NCBI GenBank assembly: GCA_035772405.1
Contig: JAYKKM010000260.1
Span: forward strand, 620,001 to 684,000
Origin: Chrysogorgia sp. JL179-B06
Lineage: Eukaryota; Cnidaria; Anthozoa; Scleralcyonacea; Chrysogorgiidae
Length of the DNA stretch: 64,000 bases
Direction of reading: 5' to 3'
Of this stretch, positions 41,567-53,545 are shown one piece after another. Under the pieces are notes generated by a model that was not told the origin of the DNA, did no database searches, and saw nothing but the letters and a program-made list of their open reading frames with translations. A program made the position numbers and the translations under genes. The first letter of the stretch is position 1, and each line of letters starts with the position of its first letter.

Positions 41567-43463
41567 TCAAGCTTACTTTTTAGGTGTTTAAAAATTTTAA
41601 ATGTTATTATTGTTACTTATTACGTTATAATTTTGAAATGTTATTGTAGTATCGTAAATTTAGTATCAGTAATAAGACTGTAAATAGGATTTTCTAAACT
41701 TGTAATGTAGATTATATTGAAGTAGGGCCCCCTGGATACCAGCCATGTGTTACCCTGTTGAAATAAAGTTTTATCATCATGATGTAAATGTTGAATCTCA
41801 TCAATTCGATTTGTTCTACTTTTCAAACATAATTAAAATACACTGTTCTTGATTTATGTACAATAAATTATTCTATTTTATAGAAAATTTCTTAAAAACT
41901 ATGAGAAAATATGGGATTTCAGACCTTTATACTTTTCTCAAAATTCAAATAAATTCATGGGGGAAGCCCCCAGACCCCCTAGAAATGTTTCATCCCACTT
42001 AGCCTGTAGCCCAAAATTGGTGACTGGTCAGTTCAGACTCTCCAAACGCCATGTCAGTGGTGTTTGTCTTTTGCATCACTTTTGATGAAAGCGCTTAATT
42101 TTGACTGGGATGAGTGTGTTACTGGATAACATCTACTTTTTGTATCTGTGCTTGGGCAGATATATTGCTATCATGTTTGTTAACTAACTTTGTTCGCTTT
42201 ATTAAGTTTGCTAGCTCGAAGCTCAGACGTCAATTTACAAGTTCGCAATACCATCAGTTTGTTAGATGGAAACAAGTGCATATTTTGCAAGTCAATCGTG
42301 TTCAATATTTCAACGCCATATTGTTTGAACAAAACAGCGACACATCCGAAGAGTGATATGGATTACAACTTGTCAAATTTGGCAAGTATTTTCAACATAA
42401 ATTGCAGTCAATTTGCAAGTGTAATCTACTAGTTTTCGTACGTTTATGGAGTCATGGCTGAAGGCTGGCAAAATGTTTTCAAGTCTCGTCGATTTATGCA
42501 GTTGAGTCAAATCAGCCAACGCATGTTCGAGCATTATGAAACCAAGCCTCTTTGGAGGAAATATATTATTGAGCCTCTTGTGAGGAAAAATGAAAATGGG
42601 CTTCTTATGAGGAAACATGAGTTTCATCACACAGCTATTAGAACAAAGATTATGGCAATTTCAGTTGACCACTTGATGTTGGTGGTGCAGGCGATTGTTC
42701 TTTTAGAGCGGTTTCATATCAGTTATATGGTGATAGATAATCCTTAGATATTTGTTGAAAGTAATACAGATTACAAACAGAAAACGAATAAGCATATGAA
42801 GGAGTTTATGAAAAGAAAACGGTCAACTGAGGACCCTCAATTAAGTAAGGAGAAATGGTTACATGAAGGAATATATGAAAAAACGTTCAACTAAGGACAT
42901 GCAATTAAGTAGACTGCCGGCCAGCTCGAACTAAAACGCTCGAAAAAACATTTTGCATTTTTTGTTACAAGCTTGTAACCACCAAATATGTTCAGAATAG
43001 ACTATTTTCGAAACCGTGAGGGGTTACCATCCCCGTTTTGAGCGCTAAACGTAAAATTGAGGTTTTTCTACAGCCTCTGTATGCACTTCGAGTCCGATGA
43101 ATAGTTCGAAGGGGTTTCCTTTCAGTGTTGCTATGCAGCAAGTATTTGGTTCATGGCAACCTTTTAGCCAATAAGCACATGCTAATCATCGCATAACAAA
43201 CTACTTCCTTGGAAACCCAAGTAAGAAGCGATGTAAGAAGACAGTATTAGATACTCTCTAATAATATTGTTTGTTTTTGGGATCTGAATGTCTCGCCCTT
43301 TTTTCACACATTTTCGGCAAGTGGGCCGGTAAATATTTACATTTTTTAGAAAGGAAAAACACTATGGAAAAACACTAATAGTAATTATTATAACTTGTCA
43401 AAGATTTGTTGGCCAATTAAGTACAGAAATTTGTGTGATTTTTTTCGATTGTACATAACGAGA

Positions 43464-46438
43464 ATGGATTCAAAATCGAATTCAAAAAGGAAGATGGGAG
43501 ACATTCTGCCAGTGGCTATTTTAAAACGGAAAAAAGAACTAGGAGAAACAGAAGTAAAATCTGATGCTTGCCTGTTTTGCCAAACTGGTGATGTAGCTGA
43601 ACTTCGCTGCTGTTCTGAAGAAGGGCGAAACCGTGTGGTCGAAGTTGCAATAGAAGGAAAACAATTAAATTATCTAACATCAAGTGACATGATTGAAAGA
43701 ATACTTTCAGTCACTGACACTGGTTGTGGTAAAAACGATTTTGAACTAAAATGGCACCATGCATGTTACAGCAAATTTACTGACCAGGGCAAACTAAATA
43801 GACTTAGGAAAAGGCATGAGAGTGATGAGACAGTTGCTCAGATATCATTTGCTGAACAGGTACAACTGTTGTACGCGTTCCAGGCATAGTCATCGTTAAC
43901 ATGCAATAGACTGGAAACTCTCCATGTTCTGCCAAGGGGCTGATGGTCGGAATATTCGCAATGTTTTACCATGGAGTTGTCCAGAAAAATTATATCCTTA
44001 GCAGAATCAGATCTTATAATGTGAGTGCGACTAGCCAATGTTAGTGATCAATGCTAGAAATCAAAGAAGATTCTTGGTTTAAGGAAAGCAATGAAGAGAT
44101 TGATGCCAAATTAAAAAATACAGCATGAACATTAGCACGTAAGTATGATTCACAACAAAATACCTTCATGGGCAGCCTTTAATGAAGTAATTAACTCTGT
44201 TAATCCACCTATTACAACTCCTGGTATGCTCCCTATTCTTCAATCGGCAGCAGATGACAACAATACAATGACAACAATACAATGACAACAATACAATGAC
44301 AACTGTAATCAACCACTTCATGGACATCACTGAAAATCTGGGTCAACCATACACTGACATAGCTGTAGATCAACCCTTGTACAGCAGAGGAAAATAACTC
44401 ATCTGGGCAACCAAAGACAAGTATCAGCATGTTGTTTTTGTTATGGGGCACCTGCACATATTTAATTTTATCAAGGCTATAGGACAGCATATGGAAAATG
44501 CTGGGTTAGTAGATGTTTGGGTTGAATCACTAATTGATGATATAAAAGAGAGCAACATTTTAGAATTAGCAGATGGATTTGACAATGCATTTTTCAATGT
44601 ACCAAATTTTGCCCTGTGGAGAACATATATGAAGGTGGTTGAAACAATGCTAGACTTTATCAGAGGAAGTCGGATGGGGAATTGGCCTCTTCACTTAGAT
44701 TCGTTTCTTGCAATGCTACCTTGGATGACTATATATGACTATGCAAGATGGGGAACCGTTTACTTGGCAGAAATGAAAGATTTAGAAACATCGGAACCAG
44801 AAGTGTATAGAAAATTTATGGATGGACACTTTATTGTAAAGCATGCTAATAAATGACCAAGCTAAGGAATGGCAGAGTAGAGGGTGCAAGATATCAAATG
44901 GCATTATTGGTATAACTATAAATGACAGCCAGGGACAAGTTTTGTATTACATGGGCAGAACGTCCTTTCATATCTCATTCCACTAGGCTGCTTTTTGATT
45001 TGGAAAAAGTTAGTGATGATACAATCTCCACTAGGAAGGATGCCACGCCATCAAGAATGAGAATTTATGAAGCAGCGGTAATAAATTAGAAGAGCAATTT
45101 ACGAGATTTAATGTTTTTAAGATTGATGTATCACAAATCAATGAAAATGCAAAAGACCTTAGGCAAGACGAAAATTGGGAAGAAACACCAAGACCTCCAA
45201 ATGATGAAACAAGTTTACACCTTACTTCTTTGGCAACAAATGATGTCACATCAAGTGACATTCAACAAGATATGCTTTCAGCACAACAAAAAGGAATAAA
45301 ATTAGTCTGTGAAAATGTTTCCCAGTGGCTAGTAAAGAAAGACGTTCCATTTTCTACACTTTGAAGAAAAACAACAGTAAAACATTTGGTACTATGTACA
45401 AAACAACTGTAGCTAGCAAGCAGAATGAGATCAAATCAATAAAGTCTGATAGAAAATTACTACAACAACTTCTCACAGCATCCATGGCTGGTCACAGGAT
45501 CAATATGAAAGAAATTCTTCAACATGAACTCTCACATTTTGCTCTATCTTTGGCGAAGGTAAATGGCAACATGAACACATCTAAGTCTGATCTACTTAAT
45601 ATTTTAACAGGTAATGTTGAAATCTTACATTCAAGCCCAAGTTTAAACATGAACAGACACTTTGAACATTATACAAATGTATTTTCATTGATGAAAATGT
45701 TCAACGTGTTGAGGCTGATAGTCTTATTTTGCATTCTTGTGAAGCAGTAAGCTATGGTTACAACGGGATTTTAGTTCTGTGTAGGGACACAGATGTGTTT
45801 TTACTTTTGGTTCATTTTGTAGGACACAATCAAGAAGTTGAAACCTGGATGTTTGGTGGAACTGCTAAGCAACGATTTTCCAAAACGATAATAGACAACA
45901 TTCTAGGCTTTCATGCACTCACAGGTAGTGCACAACCTCTTCATTCACAGGTTTTGGAAAGAAGTGCTGGAAGGGTATTGGGCGTAATGGCTCAATAAAA
46001 ATTGAAGAGTTTGTCTGTCGATTGTACCAGGCTCCAGATCTGCTGACTGGGATTAACAAATGCAGAAATGACCTTTTTGAGAAGGGTAATAACGATTTGG
46101 AAAGATTACCACCAACCAAGGATGCTTTAGATTTGCACTTTGCTCGATGCAACCGCCAAGCAAAGATCTACTGTGGCTACTGTCAAATAATAGCATGCAG
46201 ATAGTTGGTTTACCAACTGAAAGTGGAGGATGGAGAGCTTCTGACGAAAACCTTTAAGTTCCATGGACAACTTTGCCATCAATATCGACATGTTGTATCA
46301 ATTTAACCTCATGTGGTTGTACAAAGAAGTGTAATATTGTAAGCCTGTAAGTGCTACAAAAGTGACCAGAAATGTACCTTGTTTGTGCATGCGATGCTAA
46401 AGAGTGTAAAAATCCTTCTGGATTAGCAGACAATTAAA
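43464..46438 (+). pseudogene. Orphan transposon-like gene, unit B copy, less damaged
   Basis: Same architecture as 36471-39420. In the divergent tract the unit B version is closer to an intact gene. 44443-44856 stays open through RTYMKVVETMLDFIRGS, GNWPLHLDSFLAMLPWM, DYARWGTVYLAEMKDLE and HFIVKHANK. 45325-45750 stays open through KKNNSKTFGTMYKTTVASKQ, SDRKLLQQLLTASMAGHRIN and LQHELSHFALSLAKVNG. Unit A has indels at matching places. A block WAERPFISHSTRLLFDLEK near 44955-45010 is also readable. Function unknown; the Asp-rich PIN-like region and the Cys-rich tail suggest nucleic-acid binding or cleavage, which is inference. Confidence 0.65.
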
Positions 46439-46927
46439 CTATAACTATTGGACCTAATAAAGTTGCAAAATCCTACCTTCTTGCAGCTTCCATCATAGTG
46501 GTTGTTATGATTGAGCGAATCAATTTGTGTGACAGGTTATGGATGAAAACAATTTGCTTTATGGTTATGTACAACAATGAAAACCTACTGTCTTCAAGGA
46601 GACAAAGGCATTTGGTACTGCTGGTACTGTATATACCTAGTCTACAACTACTCTAAGATAATGTACTATAATAAATACTGCATATTAATTAGTCATAAAT
46701 ACAGTAGTATACTGTATTCATATCTAATTCAATTTCAGTTCAAAATAATATATATGCAGTTCATATTTATCAGTATATAGCACTTAGCAATATTTTTATA
46801 AAGTGGTCCAATTGGAGTTTTATTTCAGCTAGAACCTGTGATGGATAGATACATTTTTAAAGATCTGGACAATTCAGAATATGCAATTCTTGATCCCAAA
46901 TAAATTATGTGACAGAGAGAAAGTAAA

Positions 46928-47598
46928 GTGTTTGCTGAAATTTTAAACAGACTACAAGATACTAACGATGACATTTTAAAAATTAAGGAGATAAGAGATA
47001 AAATTATGGGTCAAATACCAGATGATCCAAGAAAAACTAAACAAATCATTTCAAACCTTCAATTACCTTTGGGTGAAAGGACAGAAAACGTACGAACTGA
47101 TGGTCGCATGACAAATGGTGCTGTATATAGTGCCCACGCCCCCATTGAATCGTGATGACGATGGTTTATTTTTTGGAAGCTCGTTATTTTATTTAATTAT
47201 TTATTAAACTCATTATTTGGAGTATCGAAACGTTGGGTCATGGACAGTAACTTTTAAAGTTACATTCAAAAAACCTTTTAAAGCCAGAGTAGCATCAAAC
47301 TATGTCTCATTTATCACCTGGTTGCATTCGGAAATTATTTGTTGGCGCTGGTAATATTGTTAATAAAGTACAGTTAAACCAAAGAGACAAACCATCAGGG
47401 ATAATATGGGTACAATTTGACAATGCTGATGTTGGTGAGAAAACTAGACATGAGAATAGACAACTTTATGTACAAAGTATTGAACGTACATGGACTAAAA
47501 TCAATCACTACTACTCATTTTGCTGTTGGTAGAAACAGAATAGCTCATGTTGTAAGAAAACAGATACTGTTAGCAGTTCAGGTGTCGATGGAGTGTGT
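46928..47598 (+). pseudogene. Pif1-like helicase fragment (unit B)
   Basis: Reads the same as the unit A fragment, displaced by 7018 bp. Confidence 0.6.
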
Positions 47599-48075
47599 TT
47601 GACAATGGCCAACCTTAGTGTTTGATAGATATTTATTCTAGTTTGGGCCTTGTGACCGACCACACATAATGGGCTACATTCAGGTATCAATCAGGTGTGG
47701 TTGACAATGGCTGAACTTGATGTTCAGTCAGATTTACTTTAACCTGGGGCTCCCTGGCTAGGCACGAATACTGAACTAGATTCGCGTGCTAATTAGGTTT
47801 GTTTGGCGATAGCAGGACTCGTTGTTAAGTGGACATTTGTCTTTTATTTGGACTATTTGGACCTCTATGGTCGGCAACATTATTGAACTAGTTTCGGGTG
47901 CAAATTAGGATTGTTTGGCGATGGATGCACTTATTGCTCAGTGGAAATTTGCTATTTATTTAGACCGCTATGGCCTGGCATGAATACTGAACAATAATTG
48001 GTGTGGGTGCCAATGAAGTTTGTTTTGCGAGGGCTGAACTTATTGTTCAGTGGAATTTGTTCTGGACCTCTATGG
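47592..48075. repeat. Degenerate ~115-bp minisatellite after unit B
   Basis: At least four related units. Each has a TTG(G)CGA..GC word, CTTATTGTTCAGTGGA or a variant, TTTATTT-GAC, ACC(T)CTATGG and a (G)GCA-GAATACTGAACTA variant. It straddles the right border of the 7-kb duplication. Confidence 0.75.
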
Positions 48076-48084
48076 TCAGGCACG

Positions 48085-48460
48085 AGCAGAGAGAAATGGT
48101 ATGTGGTGTCCCACAAGGCAGTTGTCTGGCCCATTACTTTTTAGTCTATTTATCAACGATTTACCCTCTATCTTAAATACTGCAAACATCACTATATATG
48201 CTGATGACAGCACTCCACACATAGCAGCCAAAAGCTCTGAACTGATATCTGAACATCTTCAAAATGATTTGTCAAACATTCAAATTTGGGTATCATAGAA
48301 TCATCTAATTCTTAACACTGGTAAGATGAAATGTCTCCTGGTCGGACGTCGCAGTAGAGTGAAAAATAATCCACCTTTAAACCTAAAAATGAATGAACAT
48401 GAGTGAGCATCAATCCATTCTCCCATGTTAAACTCCTTGGATGTGGACGAACTTACTGCA
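48085..48460 (+). pseudogene. LINE reverse transcriptase core fragment (YADD)
   Basis: The frame around 48120-48298 reads SGPLLFSLFINDLPSILNTA, then TIYADDSTPHIAAKS (catalytic YADD), then IQIWVS, a stop, NHLILNTGKMKCLLVGRR. PQGS-LGPLLF-LFINDLP and YADD are LINE RT motifs. The first block is frameshifted relative to VCGVPQGS just upstream, and stops follow. This is the region missing from the LINE at 33480, but that copy lies 14 kb away in the same orientation, so they are probably independent insertions. Confidence 0.75.
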
Positions 48461-48759
48461 TGTAAAAGTTTTTATGAAATTTTATTTTAAACTATTAACT
48501 ATACTAAAGGAAACTTGGACAACTTGTCCTTGTTTTAATCACGTGTCCGTCATAATCGAAACGCAAAAAATGGCGACGACACATTATACTGTTTACAACA
48601 CTCCCAGCGTTGATCACTAAATGTGATCAAACTAAACGAAAATAATAACGTCAAATATACGTGTTCATCACGCTCTAGATTTCTTTCTTAAGAGTTCTCC
48701 GACTATGGCTGCCTTCTGTCTTGGTCTCAATCTTCGTTGTTGATCTTCTTGTTGTCCTA
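48461..48759. other. No gene seen
   Basis: AT-rich link between the LINE fragment and the BEL/Pao remnant. Confidence 0.4.
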
Positions 48760-49125
48760 CAACAATCTGTTGTTGTGGGGGTTATCTTCATAAATCTCCT
48801 CTGTGCTTGCTTTTACTTCGAGTGGAATCAAATACTGTATCGGTCGTGTCTTAATGATTGTTTTTCCTCCACCTTTAATTTACTCTTGTTTTTCCACCTT
48901 TACTCTTGCTGATCGTACTATACCATCGCTACTGGGAAGAAGCTCCACTTTAGCCAGTTTCCAAAACACACATTGTGTGTTGTCTTTTCGTAAGATCACC
49001 ATATCTCCAATGTCTATCGTCACATCTTTGGTTCCTTGTGTCGACTTAGCTGATTATCTTAAGCTTAACAAGTACTCAGTTCGTTCTCCACTACTCTAAA
49101 CTGGTTGAAAACGCGTTGATGCATG
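48760..49125 (-). pseudogene. BEL/Pao integrase C-terminal remnant
   Basis: On the minus strand: a decayed W-RTEYLL-LR block near 49085. Then TIDIGDMVILRKDN, FWKLAKVELLPSSDGIVRSA and RPIQYLIPLE. The IGD-V-L---N-----W-L--V-EL--G-DG-VR-A and RPI--L-PLE sequence is the end of the integrase in BEL/Pao and related retroelements. Internal stops. The hydrophobic plus-strand frames here are shadows. Confidence 0.65.
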
Positions 49126-50214
49126 GTACCTTGCTCGCTCAGGTGAATTAATGCCTGGGTCTTTTGTCAAATTAGGGTAAAATACATTAAAATCTATAAA
49201 AAATTTACAAACGAATGTGGTGAACCTACATGCACTGATCATGATTAAACAATTTCTTTTTAATTTTACAAGATCGAATAGTGTGAAAAAATGAGCGATT
49301 CTGTGTGACAGTTTCGCAGACGTTTGAAAATTTCACTACCATTTTAAAAAGCCGCAAAAATTATTATGAGAGCTGTATGATATGATTAAAAATAACAAAA
49401 GCAAACACATGTCAGATGACTGCACCGTGCAGACTAAAATATTTAGTATGAAAAGGCAAGTGCTCAACAAGCGCGTACATGAAGGTAGCACGATAATCTT
49501 TGCATTTAGTATTGTTCAGATTCATTATGATTTTACAGTGTTATCCACGCGCATACGTGTGAATTTGCTTGAGTTTCTGTCTGGCATAGAGCTAAGCAAG
49601 TTTACAGAGATGCAAATTCATTGAAAGGCGAAGGCGAAAGTTTGAAGAAGCTTCAACTACACCAATCTCATGAGCCACACAAACGTCTCTCTAAATTCTT
49701 TGAAGGTAATGAAAACATTTCTTGATGATTGATTGATTTGTACCAAAAAAGCACTGTGGCTTGTCATTGGATGTGCTTGCAATTTATCGTAGATAAGGTG
49801 CAATGGCGTGAGCGCGTAGGATATCACGTTCGTCATCGTACATAAACGTCAACCGTCGATTGTTGAGCGTAGCTTCAATATCGACTAGTAGAGTGTGCAT
49901 TTCTCCAAAAGATAACGAGGAACACAGCACACCATCCTCCCAAAATCCACTGCCACAGGGCTTTTTAAGTTATAAACTCCCAGGTTACTCCTTTGTTAAC
50001 AAAATGATCGGGTGGGGGAAATTTAAAATTAAGAAGGATCTATGAATTTCTGAAGCACCCACCTGCCCATCCCCTCATGCAATATCCTTCCTGGCCTGTT
50101 CTACGTATCCACCTCATTGTTCATACACAGAACAATGGGTCCAACTCTTAATCAGCGATCCGTGGAACAAAGGCCAGTTTAGATATACCATTATTTATAA
50201 TGTCGATCAGGTAT
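49126..50214. other. No gene recognised
   Basis: A plus frame at 49382-49624 shows no motif. CTCATGAGC and CGATTGTTGAGCG words do not form an organised structure. Confidence 0.4.
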
Positions 50215-50830
50215 CATTTAAACTTTGCTTCCTTAATGTGAGGTCATTGCACAGACATTTTCATGTATGTCACGATTTAAATTATACAAATATTGATGTC
50301 AATATTTTTTCAGAAATAAGATTTGTTGGTTCAGATAATGATAGTATGTATGGAATTGATGGGTATACCTTGTTTAGAAATGATGATCGGCTTTCTGTGA
50401 CTGCCACACCTTATGGAGTACGGCAGTCTTGAGTAGAGTTGATTTTATGCCTGCTATCCACATGCTCATAATACTAATGGTATTGAGATAATTGTTATGA
50501 AAGTAATTCTTCGATATGTAACTATAATAGATGTATATCGCTCACCTAAAATTCCAGTGCAGCAATTGTGCCAGCTTTAAATGAGGTACTGAACTCTTCA
50601 TCTTATCTTGGTGATTTTAATATTAACTGGTTAGATGAAAGAAATAGGAGGCCTTTATATAATCTATTTGTTAATGAAAACAATTGCAGACAATTAACAA
50701 ACAATTGTATTAGTGACAACCGGTCTGCTATAGATCATATTTATACACATTTTACCTGAATCACAAACTAATGCTCACATTTTAGAAACCTATTTCTCTG
50801 ATCACAAATTAATGTTTATTGATTAATTGT
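50215..50830 (+). pseudogene. AP-type endonuclease domain remnant (Helentron- or LINE-type)
   Basis: KLCFLNVRSLHRHFHVCHDL, IFSEIRFVGSDN, GYTLFRNDDRL, a frameshifted RPYG region, IDVYRSPK, LGDFNINWLDERNRRPLYNL, DNRSAIDHIYTHF and ILETYFSDHK are readable in plus frames. The L---SL, GDFN--W, DHI and SDH motifs define an exonuclease-endonuclease-phosphatase fold. The wording resembles the endonuclease attached to Pif1-type helicases in Helentron-like elements more than typical LINEs. A Pif1-like remnant lies 2.6 kb upstream on the same strand (46928-47598), but intervening sequence makes a single element uncertain. Confidence 0.6.
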
Positions 50831-52045
50831 TTTTAATGATTAACTTTATTTCTTTGATCAGTAGTTGCTTATAGATGCATATATACTGAAGTATAAACAC
50901 CTAACATTTAGCTCCAAATAGGAAGCGACAACATTTTTACGAAGAATTTTTCTCTTATATTTCGCTTAGCCAAACATTACGGCAACATCAGGTAAGGATG
51001 TATTTTTTAAATTTCCAAGTTGTCTCTCCCTCCCCCACTATTTTTATTATACTCATTTTGCCTTATTTTATTGTCAAGATAACATACTGGTAGTGGTCTA
51101 CTGTATGAGCAAAAAGCACGTCCACATGCATTTCCGGCTGTCAGATTAAACCAACCAAAGATGCCTAAATCTTTCACGTGCCCTCTCATTTTGCTCATGT
51201 TTTTTGGGTTTCTTTCAGCCGCTTGCCATTGTAAAACGCTCATCAACTTCATCATAAACTTCACTGCAGTATTCCTATGGTAAGTACAATACAACAATGG
51301 CATTGAAAAAGAAAAACACAAAAAATGCAGTTCAAACAACCATCGTCGCATGCCCTCTTCATTGAACGAGAACACAGAGGCACAATCTGATCTCCCATTC
51401 GACAACACATTCCTTCTCATTTAAGCCCTCCCTAAGTGATGAAATAATCTCGTACATTCATCAGCTTTCACCAACGAAAATAAATAAACGGAACACGATA
51501 GACTATTCAACTATGGTTTTACAAACGTCAACTACACTGTTGGCTGAAAGTGAAAGATCCCATCCCAATAAAAATACAAATGTTCAAAACTAATCGTGAA
51601 TGCTAGAAACCCAAGCAAACCGAATATTCTTTTCAGTTCAAACAGTATCCATCTGCACCAAAAGTCAAAACCGTCAACGTAAGACATATTGGAAACGATC
51701 AACAAGGGCGAACAGGTATTCGTTCATGGCAAGATTGTCTCCATTAACACACCCAGTGTAGTCGCATCAAATCACCCATTCCAATTTGCTGATGAGAAGC
51801 CAAAAGATATCCACAACTGTCCGCTCCATCATAACACAGACAAAACTGACGATGGTGTTGCCCAAATCAAAATGGTTGTGAATGAACAGCATGCCATAAT
51901 TTCAATAATAGTTAATTATGCGCCATCATGGCTGCACAATTTTATCGTTCACTCGTAATTTTTTGTATTAGTTATTTGTAACTGCAAATTTTCTATTTAT
52001 GGCGTACACATAAATCATACACGTATCTGATAGTTTCTGCCTGGA
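50831..52045. other. No gene assigned
   Basis: The 137-codon minus frame 51007-51420 lacks motifs. On the plus strand TTTCTTTCAG near 51212 and CTATG/GTAAGTAC near 51282 look like a good acceptor-donor pair around a ~60-bp segment, and TTCTTTTCAG precedes 51641. These could be small exons of an unknown gene, but there is too little to call. Confidence 0.35.
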
Positions 52046-53020
52046 TTGATTTGGAATTTTGCGATGATTACGAGTTTAGGAAGGATTCTTCATTCGCGGC
52101 TTATCACTCGTGTTCAACCAGCTAGCTCACATATTGTTTATGAGCCTAACACACTTCTTCGCCTTGGAAAGACTTGGAAAAGGTACTCGTATCGACAAGA
52201 CTTTCATCTTAAACTTCGTTCTTTGGGAATTCTCAAGCCCTTTTGTGGTCGTCATAGTGGGAAAGCTGCTAATCTTCGAAATCAGAACAGGGACTTAAAT
52301 ATTATATCCATTGAACGCCAAATTAGCATACAGAACAATGAAATCAACTCTTCAATTATGCCATTAACGTTGCATTTGGTTCCATCACAAATAATTTCAA
52401 CAACTTTGTCTTTGGTCCCAGTCTATTACCATGTCTCTTGCACCCAAGATCGATGAGGTAAATTATTCTATTACTCGAAATAAACCTGATTTACCTTGGC
52501 TTCATGATACCATTAGTGAGGATTGCCTTCATATTCCTGATTATTACCTTGTCTGTAAAAATCGATTGACTGGTTCCCATAGTGGTGTTTGCACATACAT
52601 TAAAAACTCAATCCAACACAAAACTTTGGACCACCTGCATCATCCTGAACTCGAAGTCCTCGTGGAGTCCCTTGCATTGTGACTGGAACAGTATACCATC
52701 CTCCTAGTGCCGACAACAACACCATGATTGACTACCTGTTTTCCACACTTATGTCCATCGAAGGCCTTTATTGGTTGTGGCATTTTGTGGAGCGGCGATT
52801 TTAACCGACTTAACATCAATCGGCTACTAGCCCAGTTTAAGATGAAACAACTTGTTCGCATACCAACTAGAGCTAACCAAATTCTAGATTTGATAATAAC
52901 CAATTTGCCACAGTTGTAGGACAAAGATTCTGTTATAAAATATCCTCCATTTGGATTATCAGATCACAACGTGATTATGCTATATCCTAAAAAAAGACCA
53001 TCGCTAGCCTCCAGTCGTCT
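52046..53020 (+). pseudogene. LINE ORF 5' half with AP-endonuclease domain
   Basis: 52046-52456 covers the N-terminal region (SLGRILHSRLIT, LRSLGILKPFCGRH). From 52431 the endonuclease begins: SLAPKIDEV (the N-x-S-L-PK-DE motif), PDLPWLHDTISEDCLHIPDY, GSHSGVCTYIKNSI. In the next frame come WSGDFNRLNINRLLAQFKM (GDFN), RIPTRANQILDLIITNL and, after a stop, PPFGLSDHNVIML (SDH). The order matches cnidarian CR1/L2-like LINEs. At least two frame changes or stops. The RT part is absent: the element stops near 53090 at a different repeat. Confidence 0.75.
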
Positions 53021-53089
53021 AACGGTGTGCAAAAGGGACACTCGATGTAGCAGAATAAACGCAGAATAAACGAACTTGGTAGATATCTA

Positions 53090-53185
53090 AGCTCCAACCT
53101 CGTTCCCAGGGCCTTATCTCCGCTCCCCGCCCGCCCGCCCGCCCCCCACGCTCGCTGCGAAAAGACCCTGGCACAGGCTGGTCAC
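53090..53185. repeat. CCTCGTTCCCAGGG-type foldback repeat
   Basis: CCAACCTCGTTCCCAGGGCC is partly mirrored by AAAAGACCCTGG and CAGGCTGG about 70 bp on, around a GC-rich CCGCCCGCCCGCC loop. I have seen very similar repeats in coral genomes. Confidence 0.55.
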
Positions 53186-53348
53186 GTGTCACCAACTTTT
53201 TAGGTGATAACAACAATTTATTTTGAGGCAGGATAGTTAGGAATGGTTTGGTATCGTACTGATGAACTGAACCAATACAATTATAAAAGGTGTGATTGCT
53301 CAAAGCACGTTTAAAGGCAAAACCGAAATCGACAAAACAAGTGAAAAT

Positions 53349-53545
53349 ATGGCTACTCCGAAAAAGTTATATCCTGTTGAAGGTCGAATCGATCTTTCTT
53401 CTTGTCGACTTTGTGGGTCTATATTGCAAAAACTTGTTCAGAGAAGCCAATCGTGATATTTTGGATTTGGTGCAACAAGTTCATGGAGATGTTCTTGCGC
53501 GAGATAAAACACTCCCTCAACTGGTCCCAAATGGGAGGTCATGCT
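53349..53545 (+). pseudogene. N-terminal zinc-finger fragment of a transposon-like protein
   Basis: MATPKKLYPVEGRIDLSSCR with LCGS follows the ATG at 53349. One frame over, CKNLFREANRDILDLVQQVH and TLPQLV follow. The C--C---LF---N--IL-----G--L-----LP-LVC layout is a ZAD-like zinc-finger head found on repeated cnidarian proteins. One frameshift near 53430; the second Cys pair is lost. Confidence 0.45.

Larger units (their letters stand above)
40857..47874 (+). repeat. Tandem duplication unit B, 7018 bp
   Basis: Second copy, offset 6993 bp in its first part and 7018 bp after the divergent tract (44624-45641), so indels there net +25 bp. It ends at CTCTATGGTCGG and is followed by different sequence (CAACATTATT). 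The A/B junction and the B end share one extra base (C). This fits a non-homologous join or an unequal exchange within the minisatellite. Confidence 0.95.

Noticed and set aside
33480..48460. One LINE split by the 7-kb duplication, with its YADD part at 48.1 kb and C-terminus at 33.5 kb
   Set aside because: The order on the strand is wrong for a simple insertion (C-terminal part lies upstream), so two independent fragments are simpler.
48721..49099. Hydrophobic plus-strand frames resembling membrane proteins
   Set aside because: Antisense of the BEL/Pao integrase tail.
51212..51290. Small plus-strand exon between TTTCTTTCAG and GTAAGTAC
   Set aside because: Good splice consensus but only ~60 bp, no partner exon and no motif.
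51007..51420. 137-codon minus frame
   Set aside because: Long, but no motif, biased composition or splice context; a plus-strand splice-like pair overlaps it.
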